DNA of 64,000 bases, from positions 180,730,001 through 180,794,000 of the forward strand of contig JBITNC010000001.1 in the NCBI GenBank assembly GCA_050084985.1. The letters run 5' to 3'. Positions within the stretch are counted from its first letter, which is position 1; each line of letters starts with the position of its first letter. This DNA is from Nageia nagi. Its lineage: Eukaryota; Pinophyta. Positions 33,960 through 48,540 of the stretch are shown one piece after another. The notes beneath the pieces were generated by a model, which did no database searches, was not told the origin of the DNA, and saw nothing but the letters and a program-made list of their open reading frames with translations. A program made the translations under genes and the position numbers.

Positions 33960-35130
33960 GTAGAGCCTATAGCCTCTATGCTAACTGTCATAACACATAA
34001 AGATGCATTTTTCAATTTTTTTATCCAACTTATTTCTTTTCTCAAAAATAATGTAAGAGAATTCTTTACAACCAAACACCCTAAAGTGAGAAATGTTAGG
34101 TTTTCTTCTTAACTATACTTCAAAAGGAGTTTTACTCTAAATAAATTTTATATGACACCTATTTAAAGTGTAAATAGCAGTGCTCATAGCTTTACCCCAT
34201 AAAAATTTAGAAATATTACCCAACATGCATCTACTCATCTCCATAATTATTTTATTTTTCCTTTTGACAATACCATTCTACTGAGGAGTATATGGAATTG
34301 TAAACTCCCTCTTGATTCTATACTTAGCACAATAGTTATTGAACTCATTGTTGTTATATTCGCTTCCATTATCTAGTCTCAACATTTTGATTTTAAGATT
34401 AGTTTGATTCTCAATAAAGGCCTTAAAAATCTTAAAACTTTCAAAGGTTTAATCTTTGTGCTCAAGTAGATACCCAAAGGTTATCCTAATAAATTCATCA
34501 ATGAAGGTCAAGATGTAAGATGCTCTTCTAAGTGACTTAGTTTGAAATAGATCCATCAAATCTAAATGCATAAGTTGAAGAGGTTGAAATGCTCTTATTA
34601 TCTTATCTTTTTCAAATTTTTATTTATGCATCTTGCCAATAATGTACTTCTCGCATAGACTAACTAAAGAAAAAATTTAAGATAAACCTTCCACAAATTC
34701 TTGATTTTTTATAACTTGAATACTCTTATGGTTAAGGTGCCCTAAATGATGATTCCAAAGAGTACCTTTAAAACACACATTAGAAGTAATATATATCTTT
34801 GATGGTACTTGATCCATAATGTAAAGTTTATCTTTCATATATTTTTTAACCAAAGTGGTAAGTCCTTTCTTAATGCATCAAGATTGAGAGTTAAAATCAA
34901 AAGAGTACCTTTTTCTTACAATTTGGATTATAGAAAGAAAGTTCATCCTTAACTTAAGAATATAGAGAATATTTTTAAGAACCTTTCCATGAATCAGCAC
35001 ACTCTTAATTTCTTGAACTTCAAAGGTAGAGTTATCACCTATCACAACTACATTCTTATTCTACTTGTGAAAGTTTTTAAACTTTTTCTTTTCAAAGCAT
35101 AGGTGATTTGTGCAAATAGAGTCAAAAATT
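33960..35130 (-). pseudogene. Copia-C protease-integrase region (broken)
   Basis: Decayed in all frames, but the nucleotide order follows Copia-B 26100-27250 through the core region at about 34490-34560, the zinc-domain region at about 34690-34760 and the protease region at about 35040-35130. Identified by similarity to the two other copies in this window rather than by an open frame. Confidence 0.7.
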
Positions 35131-35212
35131 TATTTAGATGAAAAAGAGCAAGATAAGAAGTAGAGCATCGTAGTGAAATTAGCATGAATATTTTTCTTTC
35201 TTTTGTAATTCT

Positions 35213-36140
35213 TTACATTTCTATTACCTTTGTACTTTTTCTCTCTTTTCTTTTTATAACAATCAATATCTTTGTGACCTTGAATGCCATAATAGTTATA
35301 ATTGCCATCAAATTATTTTTTACAATAAGGAGTGTTTGCTTTGCTTTTTCTATCTTTTTGCTTAAAATGATTGTTATTGCCATTATTTTCACTATTATAG
35401 TTATTATTTTTTTATTCTTGTTACTATTGTAGCCATTGCTTCTTTTCTCAAATATTTTAGAGGAAGAAAGGTAAGATTTCTTTTGATATTTGAACTTCTT
35501 GTTGAAAAGAGTTTTGGTTGCTCTAAGAGCAATGTTATTATCCTTAGAAGAAGAAATCAACCTTTTATTATTAAATATTTTCTCATACTTCAATAGATGC
35601 ATTGAAAGGTTCTCAAGGGAAATGACTTCTTCATCATCAAACCTTATTTCTATAACTATTACAAAGTTTTCAAATTTTGAAGAGAGGATTTGAAGAATAA
35701 TAAAGACCATGAACTTACTATTGATCCAATTGCATCCACAAGCAACAAGTTAGATTCTTAAGTTAATGATTTTGTTCAAGTAGATAGCCATATGTTCATC
35801 TTTCCCTTGATGAGATTGAAGCAACTTTTGAAGAATGGTAAATCTTCTTGAAAAGTTTGAATCAAGGTAAATTTGCTTTAGCTTATCCCATACTTCTTTT
35901 GTTGAGGTTGAAGAGGATATCATCAGGAGCACATCATCTAAAATTGCATGATAAATCATAGAGGTTGCTAATTCATTATTTGTGTTGTAAGCCTCTAGTG
36001 CTTTCTCATCTATAGGAGGTACAAGGTTTTCATTCACTATTTGCCATAACTTTCTTACCTATAATTCAACTCTCATCTGAGGTTTCCAAATCTCATAGTT
36101 GGAACCATCAAGAATGTGTTTGGGTAAAAAGGATTCTCCT
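35213..36140 (-). pseudogene. Copia-C gag (broken)
   Basis: The minus strand reads MNENLVPPIDEKALEAYNTN, DDVLLMISSSTSTKEVWDKL, NFSRRFTILQKLLQSHQGKD in 35750-36037, then MVFIILQILSSKFENFVIVI and a lysine-, asparagine- and isoleucine-rich tail in 35213-35710. The N-terminal PKHILDGSNY block lies at about 36090-36130. The knuckle is not intact. Stops and a frame change near 35730 break it. Confidence 0.85.
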
Positions 36141-38107
36141 ATTAGCTACATAAAAATGTGAAATAATAAACACGTGTTTTCAATAAATAATTTTAAATTT
36201 TAACCAACTAAATAATATATATTGTAATTAATACTAAAGACATGCTTGTTTTGATTCATAAGTGCAAATGTTTTACAATTCAAATAATAACCTATGTACC
36301 CAAATACATTTCTCATCTCAAGAACTGTAGATGTAGAGTGACATTGTTGAAGCTTATTTTCTTGTCTAAAATTAGGCCTTCACCTAGATGCCCACACAAG
36401 AGGAGCCTAAATACTACCAATTTTTAAATAGTTTACCTTTGGTTAGTATTATATTCTTATAAAAAGAAGTACTAGCTATTTTTTAAGGTTTTGATGTTTA
36501 TTGGATCAACCAAATTATTAATCTTAATTAGATTTCAAGTTGTCCTCTTAGATTATCATAATAATTTTTGAATGGACATGCGAATATGTGGTATCACTAC
36601 ACATATGCTTATCCACCTAATAGAGTTATGTCCAGACCAACAGAGGATTTAGGGGCAATTAAAAACTATAGACTTTTCACCACTTAGATCATTGAATTTA
36701 AAGGTTCCATTCCATCTATCCTCACCTTATGGCTCCCCAAACAAGTTATGTTGCGAAATGTACATGCAGATGTGTTCATTTTAGGGGGTTGATCATCTCA
36801 ATGTTTACGATTTTTACATAAGTAAATAAAGCAAGATGCAAAACATAAAGTAAAAAAGCATAAAATTAAACATCATCCATTCATAACTTGGAACTTAAGA
36901 GTCTAATGGGTTTTGTTTACTAACCCCTAAAAGACATGTTTATACAAGTTCATATTTTGCTCAAGTTTATTTTGAGAAACACTTAAGCATAAGCATGCAT
37001 TAATTTCAAAAATTTGCATAAGTTATTTTTGCATGAAGGCTAAATACTCAACATGTATCTTTTACCTTAAGGAATTAAGTCCTAAGCATGCAATATTAAC
37101 TTAAAAATTTAAGTCCTAAGCATGCATTTAATAACTTAAATAAGCATAAGTAAGCATGTATCATTTAAAATTAAGTACTAAGCATGTACTATTAAAAAAT
37201 TAAGTTCACTTTGCATAAGGATAGAAATGCTATAATTTTCACAAGTTCATTAACTTTGCATAAGAAAGTACTTAGCATGCATCAATCCCATAACTTAAAA
37301 AATTGAGTATGCATCATTAATAAGCATGCATCATTTAAAATTAATTTGTATAAGTTTATGTTAAAAAGGATAAATACTTAATGCTTTTAGAGAGATAAAC
37401 AATAGTCATGCATCCAGGAAATTTTAATATTTGTATAAAAAGGTTCCCCCCTTTTTTGCTTTAAATTATGATCCCCCTTATATTAAGGCTAAAATACTCT
37501 CAAAGTACTAAAAAAATAACCTTAGTATACTAAAGTGTTAAAAAATATATTCTTTCACTAACACTTTATATACTTAGTAGAAATCTTTCAGAAAGTATCA
37601 AAGTGAGTGTTTATTTTTAAGTCTTAAAAAAGAAAAAAAATTAAAGGAAAAAAATTTCTTTACTTAATCATTAATGCATATTTGACCTTTTATGCACTCC
37701 AAGTTAGATTTTATGATGGGAAAGGCAGAGTTATTTAAATCTGGAGTATAAGTACTTCTAAGTGCATTTAATAGGAATAAATGACTTGTAAGTAAGTAAA
37801 ATAAAAATATATATTAATATACCTTTGCTTCTTGAAAGCTTGCTAGTAATTAAATAAGGACATAAAAGGTCAAGTTGAGTGTTTCGAGAAGGAAAAAAAT
37901 GCTTTTAGGTAGAAATGATGGCTACCCCTCCAAAAAAAATACATTGCTTTCTAAAGGAGTAAAAAAAATGCATATAATCATAACAACCTAAAAAGTCAGA
38001 GCCCCCCTTTTTTAATTGGTAAAATCAAATGAGGTCTGTGAGGTGCATAGAGTATCGATAGAGGAGGGGCTAGTGGTGAGAGGTGCTGATGGTGAAAGGT
38101 TAGAAGG

Positions 38108-38545
38108 GTGAAGGGCCATGATGGAGACAAGGTAAAGGATCAGGAGGGGCCATGTACAGACAAGATGGAGGATGAAATGAGTGTTTGTAGGGGGCAAAGC
38201 TCCCTGGTTGTTTTTGGGTTGAAGCATCCATCTACAATGAATAAAAAAAAAGGGGTTATTGCTTTCCCTAGTAGCATGCCTAGTGGCACAATTATGAGGG
38301 AGGAGGGTTTCAAAGAATGCAAGGATTATGCATCAAATTTTGGTGGCCTAGATCCTAGCTATGTTTTGTACATGTTTCAAACCCCTTCTTCACTAAGGGT
38401 TTCAAGGGAGCTTCAATCTTTGGGATTTTCTTTTTGGTCCCCTTTTGCTTGTCCTTTCCTTTTTCCTTTTGTAATTTTGCTACATGGGTTCTTCTACCCT
38501 ATCTTCAGATGTAATTTTCCATATAAACCATTTTTAAGAATGTAG
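38108..38545 (+). CDS. Unrecognised ORF, 145 codons
   Basis: Open frame starting MKGHDGDKVKDQEGP, charged at first, then FGGLDPSYVLYMFQTPSSL and a hydrophobic end with PFACPFLFPFVILLHGFFYP that could span a membrane. I recognise no family. It follows a G-rich stretch (38040-38110) and precedes AT-rich DNA, with no nearby retroelement motif. It may be chance or the remains of an unknown repeat; a spliced gene fragment is also possible. Confidence 0.25.
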   Translation: MKGHDGDKVKDQEGPCTDKMEDEMSVCRGQSSLVVFGLKHPSTMNKKKGVIAFPSSMPSGTIMREEGFKECKDYASNFGGLDPSYVLYMFQTPSSLRVSRELQSLGFSFWSPFACPFLFPFVILLHGFFYPIFRCNFPYKPFLRM

Positions 38546-38964
38546 TGTATTTCAAATTTGTAATACTATATTATCATTATAAAAAATTGTAACTCTATAG
38601 TAGATGGTGAATTGTCTACAAAATTAATATAAATTTACTTTTGAGAATTATAATGAAAATGTAAATTATCTTTGATCAATGCAAAATTAATGGAGATATA
38701 CAAATAATAATGTAAACAAAGTCACTATTAATCTCCTTTGCATCTCTTTTATAGTCCTTTATGTTTAATAGTATTTTTTAATAAGTTTATTTTGTATATA
38801 TTTTTATCTTGGTGATGAAGTATGAATATATTTTAAAATATCTTTTTGATATATGTTTTATCTATATTATCATATACAACATGAAGTTATCTTTCATAAT
38901 AAATTTAAATAATATAAATTATTTTTCATAAATTATTTAAAATATTTAATTCTAATATTTTTTA
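38546..38964. other. AT-rich stretch, nothing seen
   Basis: About 420 bp of AT-rich DNA with no frame, repeat or motif that I can support. Confidence 0.5.
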
Positions 38965-39185
38965 TGAGAAACCATCCCCTTTGTAGGGAGAGGAAATATG
39001 TGGAATACAATTCCATGATCAAGGGGCATCCACGTCGTCAAAATCCACCTAGGGCATGATCTCGCACCTACCATCAACTCGATAAGAATTTATATATGTT
39101 TAAACAGGGAGAGGGGATACTTGAACTTGGGTCTCTCATTTTCAAGAGTTTCAACTACCCATCTCCAACTCGTCTATCCGTAAAT
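38965..39185 (-). repeat. Possible SINE-like trace
   Basis: The minus strand has GTTCAAGTATCC (39126 down to 39115), like a polymerase III B box, with an A-box-like GGAGATGGGTAGTTGAAAC about 30-50 bases upstream. A less AT-rich body extends to about 38965. No tail or target duplication was found. The resemblance is weaker than at 5380-5462. Confidence 0.3.
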
Positions 39186-39871
39186 TTATTATTACATATA
39201 AATTATTTTTAAGAATTTATGTATATTTCAAGTTTGTAACTTTATTACACCGTAGGCATCTACTTTGAGTGAGTGATTATACTTTATTCGAATCAATGGT
39301 ATGCATTGCTCCTTCACCATGACTGACCATGAAATCAATATGAAGCCTTCATTTTTAGTCTCTGAACAAATTGTTCCTAGTATGTGGAACAGATGTCGCA
39401 CAAGCAATGGATGGAACGGTTAGCTATGGCTCTAAGAATACGCTTGTTTTTAGTTTGGCAGGAGTGGTTACTTGGCAGTTTTAAAAAATTATACAGATTT
39501 TTGTCAACATTTTCGGCCGTTTATCTGACAAAAAAAACTTTAAAACGCACGCAACCATGTAACAGCAAGAGCTCTGTTAGTCTCAGAATTTCGTGAGCTT
39601 TGAGATTTTCCTCTGGATTTACATCAATACGGATTACGTTCCTCTATGTATTTTTACATTTGAATTTGAGTATCGAACTTGAAATCATAATCAGGGTTTC
39701 TGTGTGATCTGCTTTTTAATGGAGACCCGCTCCTTTCAAATTCGTTGTGCTTTTCTCCATTCAAGGCATGAGAAGCAAACTCAGTGAAGGGCCAAAAAAA
39801 TCAAAGAAGTATTGGGAAATATTCAGCAAAATCGCTTTGGGTTTTTGAAGTTTCAGACAAGTTAAAAGAAA

Positions 39872-39989
39872 ATGGTTAGTCCAAAATTCCAGCAGCATGT
39901 GTCCAACGCTGCGTCGGATAAGCTTCTTGTCAAATTTTACGGTCACCTGAATGAAAGCTTCTTGTCTATTATCTGCAACCGCCGAGAAG
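39872..39989 (+). CDS. Candidate first coding exon of an unidentified gene
   Basis: ATG in AAAATGG context opens 39 codons, MVSPKFQQHVSNAASDKLLV and on to FLSIICNRRE, ending at AAG followed by GTAAAT (39990-39995), a good plant donor site. Upstream, 39250-39870 is less AT-rich than its surroundings and looks like promoter and 5' UTR. Downstream DNA is AT-rich and intron-like. I do not recognise the protein and found no second exon in the window, so the gene could have a long intron, be truncated, or be a false call. Confidence 0.4.
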
Positions 39990-41138
39990 GTAAATAATAT
40001 TTTCTGTATTTTGCATTTCACTGTTATTTTAGTTTGTTCAATTTTGTGGAGTAAATATGGATTTAGCTTATTGATTAAAGATTATCTCAGGAACAAGATA
40101 CATATTCTAAAAGTATTTTCTATAGGGAATTTATAATATCTTGATTAATGTTGTTATGTATTTCAATGTTTGTCAATGGCACACAACGATCCGGACATCT
40201 GATGAAAATCAATTATTTTCTTATGATGTACCCATTGCACTTCGATGCAATAGTTAGTATTATTATTGTAAAAATTAAAAAATACTTCATCATATTTTAG
40301 TAAAAGGTATACTATAAATTCTTTTACAATAATATAATCTTGATGCTCAATGATAATAAATTTAAAATTATTATAAAAATATACATTATAATTTAAAATT
40401 TGTATTTGATATAAGACTCGTAAAATATCAAATTCTAAATTATAGTAAATAAATACAAAACTGTTAGATTGATTCCAATATGATACATAAATCTAAAATA
40501 TCATATCAAATGTATAGCTTTGAATTTGAAGATATAACTTTAAAATATAGTGTCTATAATTTTGAAATCAAAACACAAAATATTAATTTTTAATTCGAGT
40601 ATTTTATATTTAAAAATTATTTTAACATTATACAATTGAATTTAATAATATACAATTGAATTTCCATAGTACTATATGTATAAACAAAAGTCCTACTAGA
40701 TGATATTTACAAGAAAAAGCCAAATCTATACCACATATAACAAAATTAGTTATCAATTTTATCTCACAAATTTAAATAATTTACATAAAGGTTAACATAG
40801 TACATAATTGCATACTATATTTATTATGCATTATGTGGATAACAAAAAGGTATTATGCATTATGTGAATAACAAAAAGGTGAAAAGATGATTGATTTAAT
40901 TACATGTATAAACAAAAAAATATATAAATACAATAAAAAGAGAGAGAAAATAATTATTTGTAAAGAATACATCTATAAACTTTTAATTGATTTAGTAGTA
41001 TATATATATTATTTTTTAAATTATAATAATTATAAAAATATAAATCATTTTTATTAATATTGTTGTAAAAAATTATTAAGTACAATACAATTCCACAAAT
41101 AAATCAAAACTTGTATTATAAATAAAAATAATTAAATA
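39990..41138. other. AT-rich region, intron-like or intergenic
   Basis: No gene seen. It includes a 29-bp direct duplication (40822-40850 and 40851-40879, TATTATGCATTATGTG...), and a short TATACAATTGAATTT duplication at about 40630-40665. Confidence 0.6.
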
Positions 41139-41220
41139 TAAATTATATCTATTATTCAACAAACAAGTTTATCTAAGAACAAAAGTTGATTATTATCAAT
41201 AATCAACTATTTTTTTATTT
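41139..41220 (+). repeat. 82-bp flanking direct repeat, left copy
   Basis: Shares with 45243-45325 the ordered words TATTATTCAA, AACAAGTT, ATCTAA, ATTATNAATAAT, AACTATTTTTTTATTTC, roughly 80-85% alike by eye. Confidence 0.8.
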
Positions 41221-44200
41221 CTATAAAATATGGGTCATTGCAGTGATAATGCAATATCTCAAACTCAAACACCATGCCTTGATGTTAAGGAATTTCTACT
41301 TTGCATTGTTGAATGTGTTTTATGGAGGGAAGCAAGTGAATATCCTGCTCTTCCTATATGACTCCTTATGTAAGTCTATTCTAGAGGTTAAAAAAGGCAA
41401 GTTGGTTGGCCCATGCCACCAAGGGCTCCTCTGCATTCTTTTCAACCATGCAATGAGGGAAAGACCTAACTTAGGAATTAATTCCAATGTGATTATGATA
41501 TGGAGGAGGTTAGGGATTAGCAAGGTGATATGCATGTATTCCCTATGATTTTACTCGATAATCTAATATTTTGAAATTTGATTTGGTTCTATATAAAAAG
41601 ACTAATATATAATGCATTGTAAAGGTGCTCCTTATCGATGCATGAGTTTTAATAATGACTTTTAGCCATGGAAAAGGTTAATGTCATTTCAAATTCTAAA
41701 TATTTGAGCCAACTCACGAGTTAGTCCTAGCACTCTCATTTCTTATTAGCTTTGTTAGAGGTGAGTGTAACATGTTACACACTAGCAGCTGTTGTCACCT
41801 TATTTTTAAGGGACAAATAGCATCGGATAGAGCTACCAAATCTTGAGCTTCTTTTTTCTATAACACCTTTCATGGAGTTGATAGTTACCATTTGAGGTAG
41901 GAACCTTGTAATTCTTAAAGCCAGCAAAGTATCTATATAATGTAGGGATAATGGGGGATGAATTAGTCAAAGTGGAGCCATCATCATTGAAGGAAACTAT
42001 AAAAAACTTAGAGGTTTAGAAGATTTTATGCTAGGGTGGACTAGACAACTTCATCCATGCATGCAATGGACATGATGAGCAACTTTCCATGGAAGCAGCA
42101 AATTTATGGAAGAGTAGGAACTGCAAGTTCAATGGTAGAAAATTCCTAATCAATCATAAAATAGGAATGTCAAATGAATGTCTTCAAGTGAAATAGGAAG
42201 GCAAAGTTAAGAATCTAGATGCTAGAAATAAATTCCTAAAGGAGGTGATGAAGACAAGTAATTTTGATAAGTACCAAACAAAGGTGATTAGGAAATTGAT
42301 CCTTAGGCCTAGGGATGAAGTTGAAGTTGTTTTGATCAAATATGTAACTCTAGAAGGGTGTTACAAAGTATTGTTGGCATCTCATTTTTCCTACTTAATC
42401 ACAATTTATTTTCCCAAATATAGACAAGGTAAACTTTCCATTCTTCATCTTCAACTCCCTAATTTTATCTATCAACAAGGTAAAGAGGAACAAAACTTTA
42501 GTTCCATTGCATGCATCTGTTATCAAATTGGTGTATGAGAGAGCAGTTCTCTCCTCACCCAAAAACTATTTAAGGGTTAAATTCATAGTGGGGGGGCAAA
42601 TTTTTGAACCTACTTAGAGGAAAGTGTTGGAATTAGGATATTCCTCAAACTCCTCCAAGAATAGAGTTGAACGAGGGAGTGGAAAGTCTCTAAACACTAA
42701 TGGAGAACTAAAGGGAGCTGAGTTAAAGAGGTATAAAACTAGATAAAAGAGCATAGAAGAATTGTTATCTTCCCCCCAGAATTGAGATATTAAGAGCCTT
42801 GTTCCTTCAACATCTAATGAAGAAAAGGGGAAAGGAAATAAGGAGAAACCCTTGGTAAATGCAAATTCAAAGTAGTGGATATTCTCTTAAGTTTTAGTAT
42901 AAAAAGGGTTTGAAAGGCAAAATAAATAATAAAAAATTATAGAGAAGGAAGGAGAATACAGTTGAGAAGAGAAAGAAAGCATTGTTTAAAAATAAGGGAT
43001 CCCATTTGATTAAAATTAAGAGGGCTAAAACCATATCTAAAAATGAAGCCCTGGATGAAAAGAGAGTAGGCACTCTAGAGGATCCAAGGAGAAGCATTCA
43101 ACTTAGGAGAAAATTGATTCTTTTAGAGGATACCTCAAGTGAGGAGAAAATTGAAGGTCGTGAAGGCACTTCTAAGGATTAATAGGACTTCCAAGAATAA
43201 AGGATCCCATATGCTACTAGATACAATGAAACAAAGGAGGTCATTGAGGTCTCAATTGGATAGACTACACAAGAAGCCAAAGAGGAGGAGTGGTCAAGTT
43301 ACAAATCCTATTGAATCACCTCTTTCTCTAAAGAGGTGTAGTAAAAGGAGGGTATACTTATTAATAAGTCTAGAGGGGATCCATGATAAGAAAGTAGTAG
43401 AGGGAAAGACCTCTTTAAACACTAGTATTAATACTTCAACATCAACCACTCAATTGATAATTTCTAACTAGATCAGATCTACCACATAGAATAAGAAACT
43501 CAAGAAGTTGCTAGAATCTATAGTGAAGAAGAATGACATTATAGCCCTTGATAATTAATTTGAGGAGGTAATAGTGGGCATGAAATAGAGTCTTGAGTAC
43601 CCTACAAATATTTCAAAGGAGGGACTTGCATCCTCTATTCAAAATTTCATCAATGATGTAGCAAAGGAGAATGTAGCATGTTTCAAAGGGATTAAATTTA
43701 TAAACTTAAAAGAGTAAAATCCTCTCGAGCAGTTTAAAATCAGTAAAACCTTTAACAATGAATCACTCTATCTCAATAAGAAATACTTTGAGATGAGAGG
43801 AGTCATTGATCCCTTGTACATGATGTAGCTAAAGCAAACATCATGATAGAGAAATAAGAAAAGGAAATAGAGCTTAGGTACAAGTTCCATGCACCTATCA
43901 TGAGAGCCTTCAACACAAGACTCCATAATGAAATGTTGGAAGAGGAAATATTGAGGAAAGGATCTTATAGAAAGAAATATGAGGACATTGGAGAGAATCC
44001 TAGGTTTAAAGAGATCACTCTTAAAAAGATGTACATTAGGCTTTATAAGTTTTATTATGAGCAACACCACTAGTTACCTTTAGAGTTGTTCAAGAAAGGA
44101 TTTTGTCAAGATAAATATTTTTAAACTAAGTAGGATTAGTGCCTCACCAAGTAGTCTTTAGACCTATGGACAGTTATAGGATAGAATCTCCTTTGTTAAG

Positions 44201-45242
44201 TAATTTATGTAGTGGTTGTGTTCTCTTGGAAATTGATCTTAGATAGTTTTGTTATATTGGGTAGAAGGCTTGGTTTTAGTGCATCTTGGAAGCTTTAAAG
44301 TATAGTTTTTTGATGTGACATATGTTTTTGATCTCCTAATGTAAAGGTTGGGGAAGTCCCTTCTAAACTTCACACTTTTTTATTAATACAAAATTTACCA
44401 TTAATAAAAATAAATCCAATGATTATGAGGAAAGTGATAAGAAAACTATTATGGAGGTGGACTCAGGTAAAGGATATGATGAGGAATTAGAGCCAATAAG
44501 GGAGGAGAAGTCATAGGAGGTGGATGGTGAGCTAGTAGTGACTCGTAGAGTCTTGGCAAGATCAAGTATTATGGTATCATTGTTGGTTTGTAATATGACT
44601 GAGGAGGCTAAGTGTATGAGTAATTTTAAGGTGGAGGAGATCCTAAAGGATTATGAATCCCTCTTGCCAAAAACTATGAAAAAGGTTGGACAGGAATCTT
44701 CTAATTTAGATATGTGTCCCATGATGCACCCTCTATCGCATAAAGTGCCAAGAAGCAGGTAGGACTACAACAAGGAATTACATGCATGGATCCAACATAC
44801 CTAAGTGGCTCTATTTTATGAAGAGTAGGCTTATCATTAGTGGGTGGTTGATTGCATTAGGGAATAGATCCCATATCCAAGAGAAGCTAGGGGCAAGCCC
44901 AAGATTGTTGATATGATTTCCCCAAGGAGTGCTAAGAGGAAAGCTCATGCTTAGGGGTCCTAGAGAGTACCTTTGTCTCTTGGTAAGTACCTATGTGTTT
45001 GTTTTTCTAGGTATGGACAAGTATCATGATAATTTGAATTATAGGTGATATTAGGTTTATTTTGTTTAAGATTTTGATGTATTGTTCCTAAAGCTAGTGT
45101 GTATGGTTCTTTTTGGTCAAGGTGCTCTAGGATGCCCTGTTAGACCCTTTTTTTATTTTGATATTATACTGAGGATGTTCTAATTGTACAAGGTGTGGGT
45201 CCTTTCAAAGCCCCTATTTTTACTATATATAAATAATAATAA
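41221..45242 (+). mobile_element. About 4-kb unit between direct repeats, possibly an old LINE-like insertion
   Basis: Bounded by 82-bp direct repeats. Its right end carries ATATATAAATAATAATAATAAA, a simple A-rich tail touching the second repeat; a similar T/A-rich end lies at about 44375-44415. Inside, several mid-size open frames (41186-41548, 42245-42538, 43139-43471, 44520-44762) share a Lys-, Glu- and Ser-rich style, but none shows endonuclease, RT or zinc-knuckle motifs. The structure suggests retroposition, but the coding content does not identify it. Confidence 0.4.
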
Positions 45243-45325
45243 TAAATTATATTTATTATTCAATAAACAAGTTCATCTAAAAATAAAATTGGATTATTAT
45301 AAATAATTAACTATTTTTTTATTTC
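45243..45325 (+). repeat. 82-bp flanking direct repeat, right copy
   Basis: Partner of 41139-41220. Far longer than a normal LINE target duplication (7-20 bp). Confidence 0.8.
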
Positions 45326-45361
45326 AACACAATATCAATTAGATGCATATATAAATATTCA

Positions 45362-46615
45362 ATGGTTGGGGGTGACAAGCCTAGAGAAGCATTGCAAAGA
45401 CATGACCACACTCGATCAGGTAATTATTTATAATTAATTAGTTAATTTATTAACAACTAATACAAAATTATTCTAATTTATAGTTTGAACCCTAATTTTA
45501 TTTGATTTCCATGCAATATATGATTTTAGCAGAATCAGTCACTCAATAATTATTGATGACTCAAGGCTCAATAAATCTTCAAATTTTTGTGAGGAAGAAT
45601 GGAGAGGTCCTGAAAGATGAAAATGGTAATAATTTTGGTTTCAAAAATATACATATACATATTGATTAGAAGTATATTTATTGATCATTTATTAATATGT
45701 TTTCAACAATTTTTTAGGTATCCTATTCTACAAATCTCTCCAAAATGCTATATTAGAAGAATTTGCAGATACGCTTGACAGGCCATGGAAGAAATAAGAT
45801 GACTTAGGTATGTATTTGTTTTCATTTATTTCATCATTTTTTGGTATGTATGTTTCATTTTCATTAATTTAATATTTCAAGAGATCACAAAAACTAATTT
45901 ATTATAATTTGTGTTTCTGTAAACAAAAAAAGTATAATAACAAATTTAAAACATGAATTTGGTGAAGGATGGATCGAGAAGAAAGCGCTCCAGCAGGTAG
46001 GCTTGAATCTGAAAAGGGTTAGAGATCATATCAAACAAAAATTAATAAAACTTCTTGCAAACCAAAGAATTGTAGCACAAAAACTAGTTAATTTTTAATA
46101 TAGTACTAATTTATTTATTTTTTATAGTTGAGAGATTTAAATTGGTTTTTAGATGATGAATGTTGTTGTATGTAATTTCAATTATTTTAATGTGGAAAAA
46201 ACATATCATGAATGTCTTGTAGGTGATGCATATTTTTTGAAATTAATGAGTACATTATTTTGCAAACACTAATTATATTTATTTTCTTATTATTTGTAGG
46301 TGGTACAACATCGCAAGGGGTCAATCCATTGTAGGGGGTGCATTAGAGGAGGGTGTAGATACATTTTCTACCTAGGATGTGACATACAAAGATGTTTTTG
46401 AGGATGAGTCAGCACATCCTAGCAAGGCATATAATAAACTTGCACATCAACCTAGAAGGGCAGGGTGTAGATATTATAGTGGGTCAGGTAGTGGGTCAAG
46501 TAGTGGGCCAAGTAGTGGCTTAGGTAGTGGGTCAGGTGGTGATCAGTTAGGTGGTGGTAGTGAGTCTAAAGGTACTGAGCTTGGATCTAGCAATGATATT
46601 AATGTTGAAGATTAG
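45362..46615 (+). pseudogene. Decayed multi-exon gene of unknown family
   Basis: Successive segments with matching splice sites and phases: exon 1 at 45362-45419 (MVGGDKPREALQRHDHTRS), exon 2 at 45533-45625 (LQIFVRKNGEVLKDEN), exon 3 at 45718-45807 (ILFYKSLQNAILEEFADTL then DRPWKK). Then comes a segment around 45934-46098 with LKHEFGEGWIEKKALQQ and LKRVRDHIKQKLIK, and a last part from about 46300 to 46615 with AHPSKAYNKLAHQPRRAG and a Gly-Ser-rich tail. Phases of exons 1-3 join correctly. In-frame stops occur in exons 2 and 3 and in the last part. Transposase genes of plant DNA elements can look like this, but I recognise no domain. Confidence 0.5.

Positions 46616-48540
<1,925 letters not shown>

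Larger units (their letters stand above)
33840..37990 (-). mobile_element. Copia-C, truncated third copia copy
   Basis: Minus strand. Gag (35213-36140) and integrase (about 33960-35130) match Copia-A and Copia-B closely in order and wording. It stops in the linker between integrase and RT at about 33840, so RT, RNase H and 3' LTR are absent. Upstream of gag, 36141 to about 37990 resembles the Copia-A leader (GTATCACTACACATATGC region near 36590, CCTAAAAGACATG near 36927). No 5' LTR or primer site is seen. The right limit is approximate. Confidence 0.8.

Noticed and set aside
39761-40021. Minus-strand ORF of 86 codons
   Set aside because: It is opposite the candidate first exon and runs through its splice donor; the plus-strand reading has better start and donor signals.
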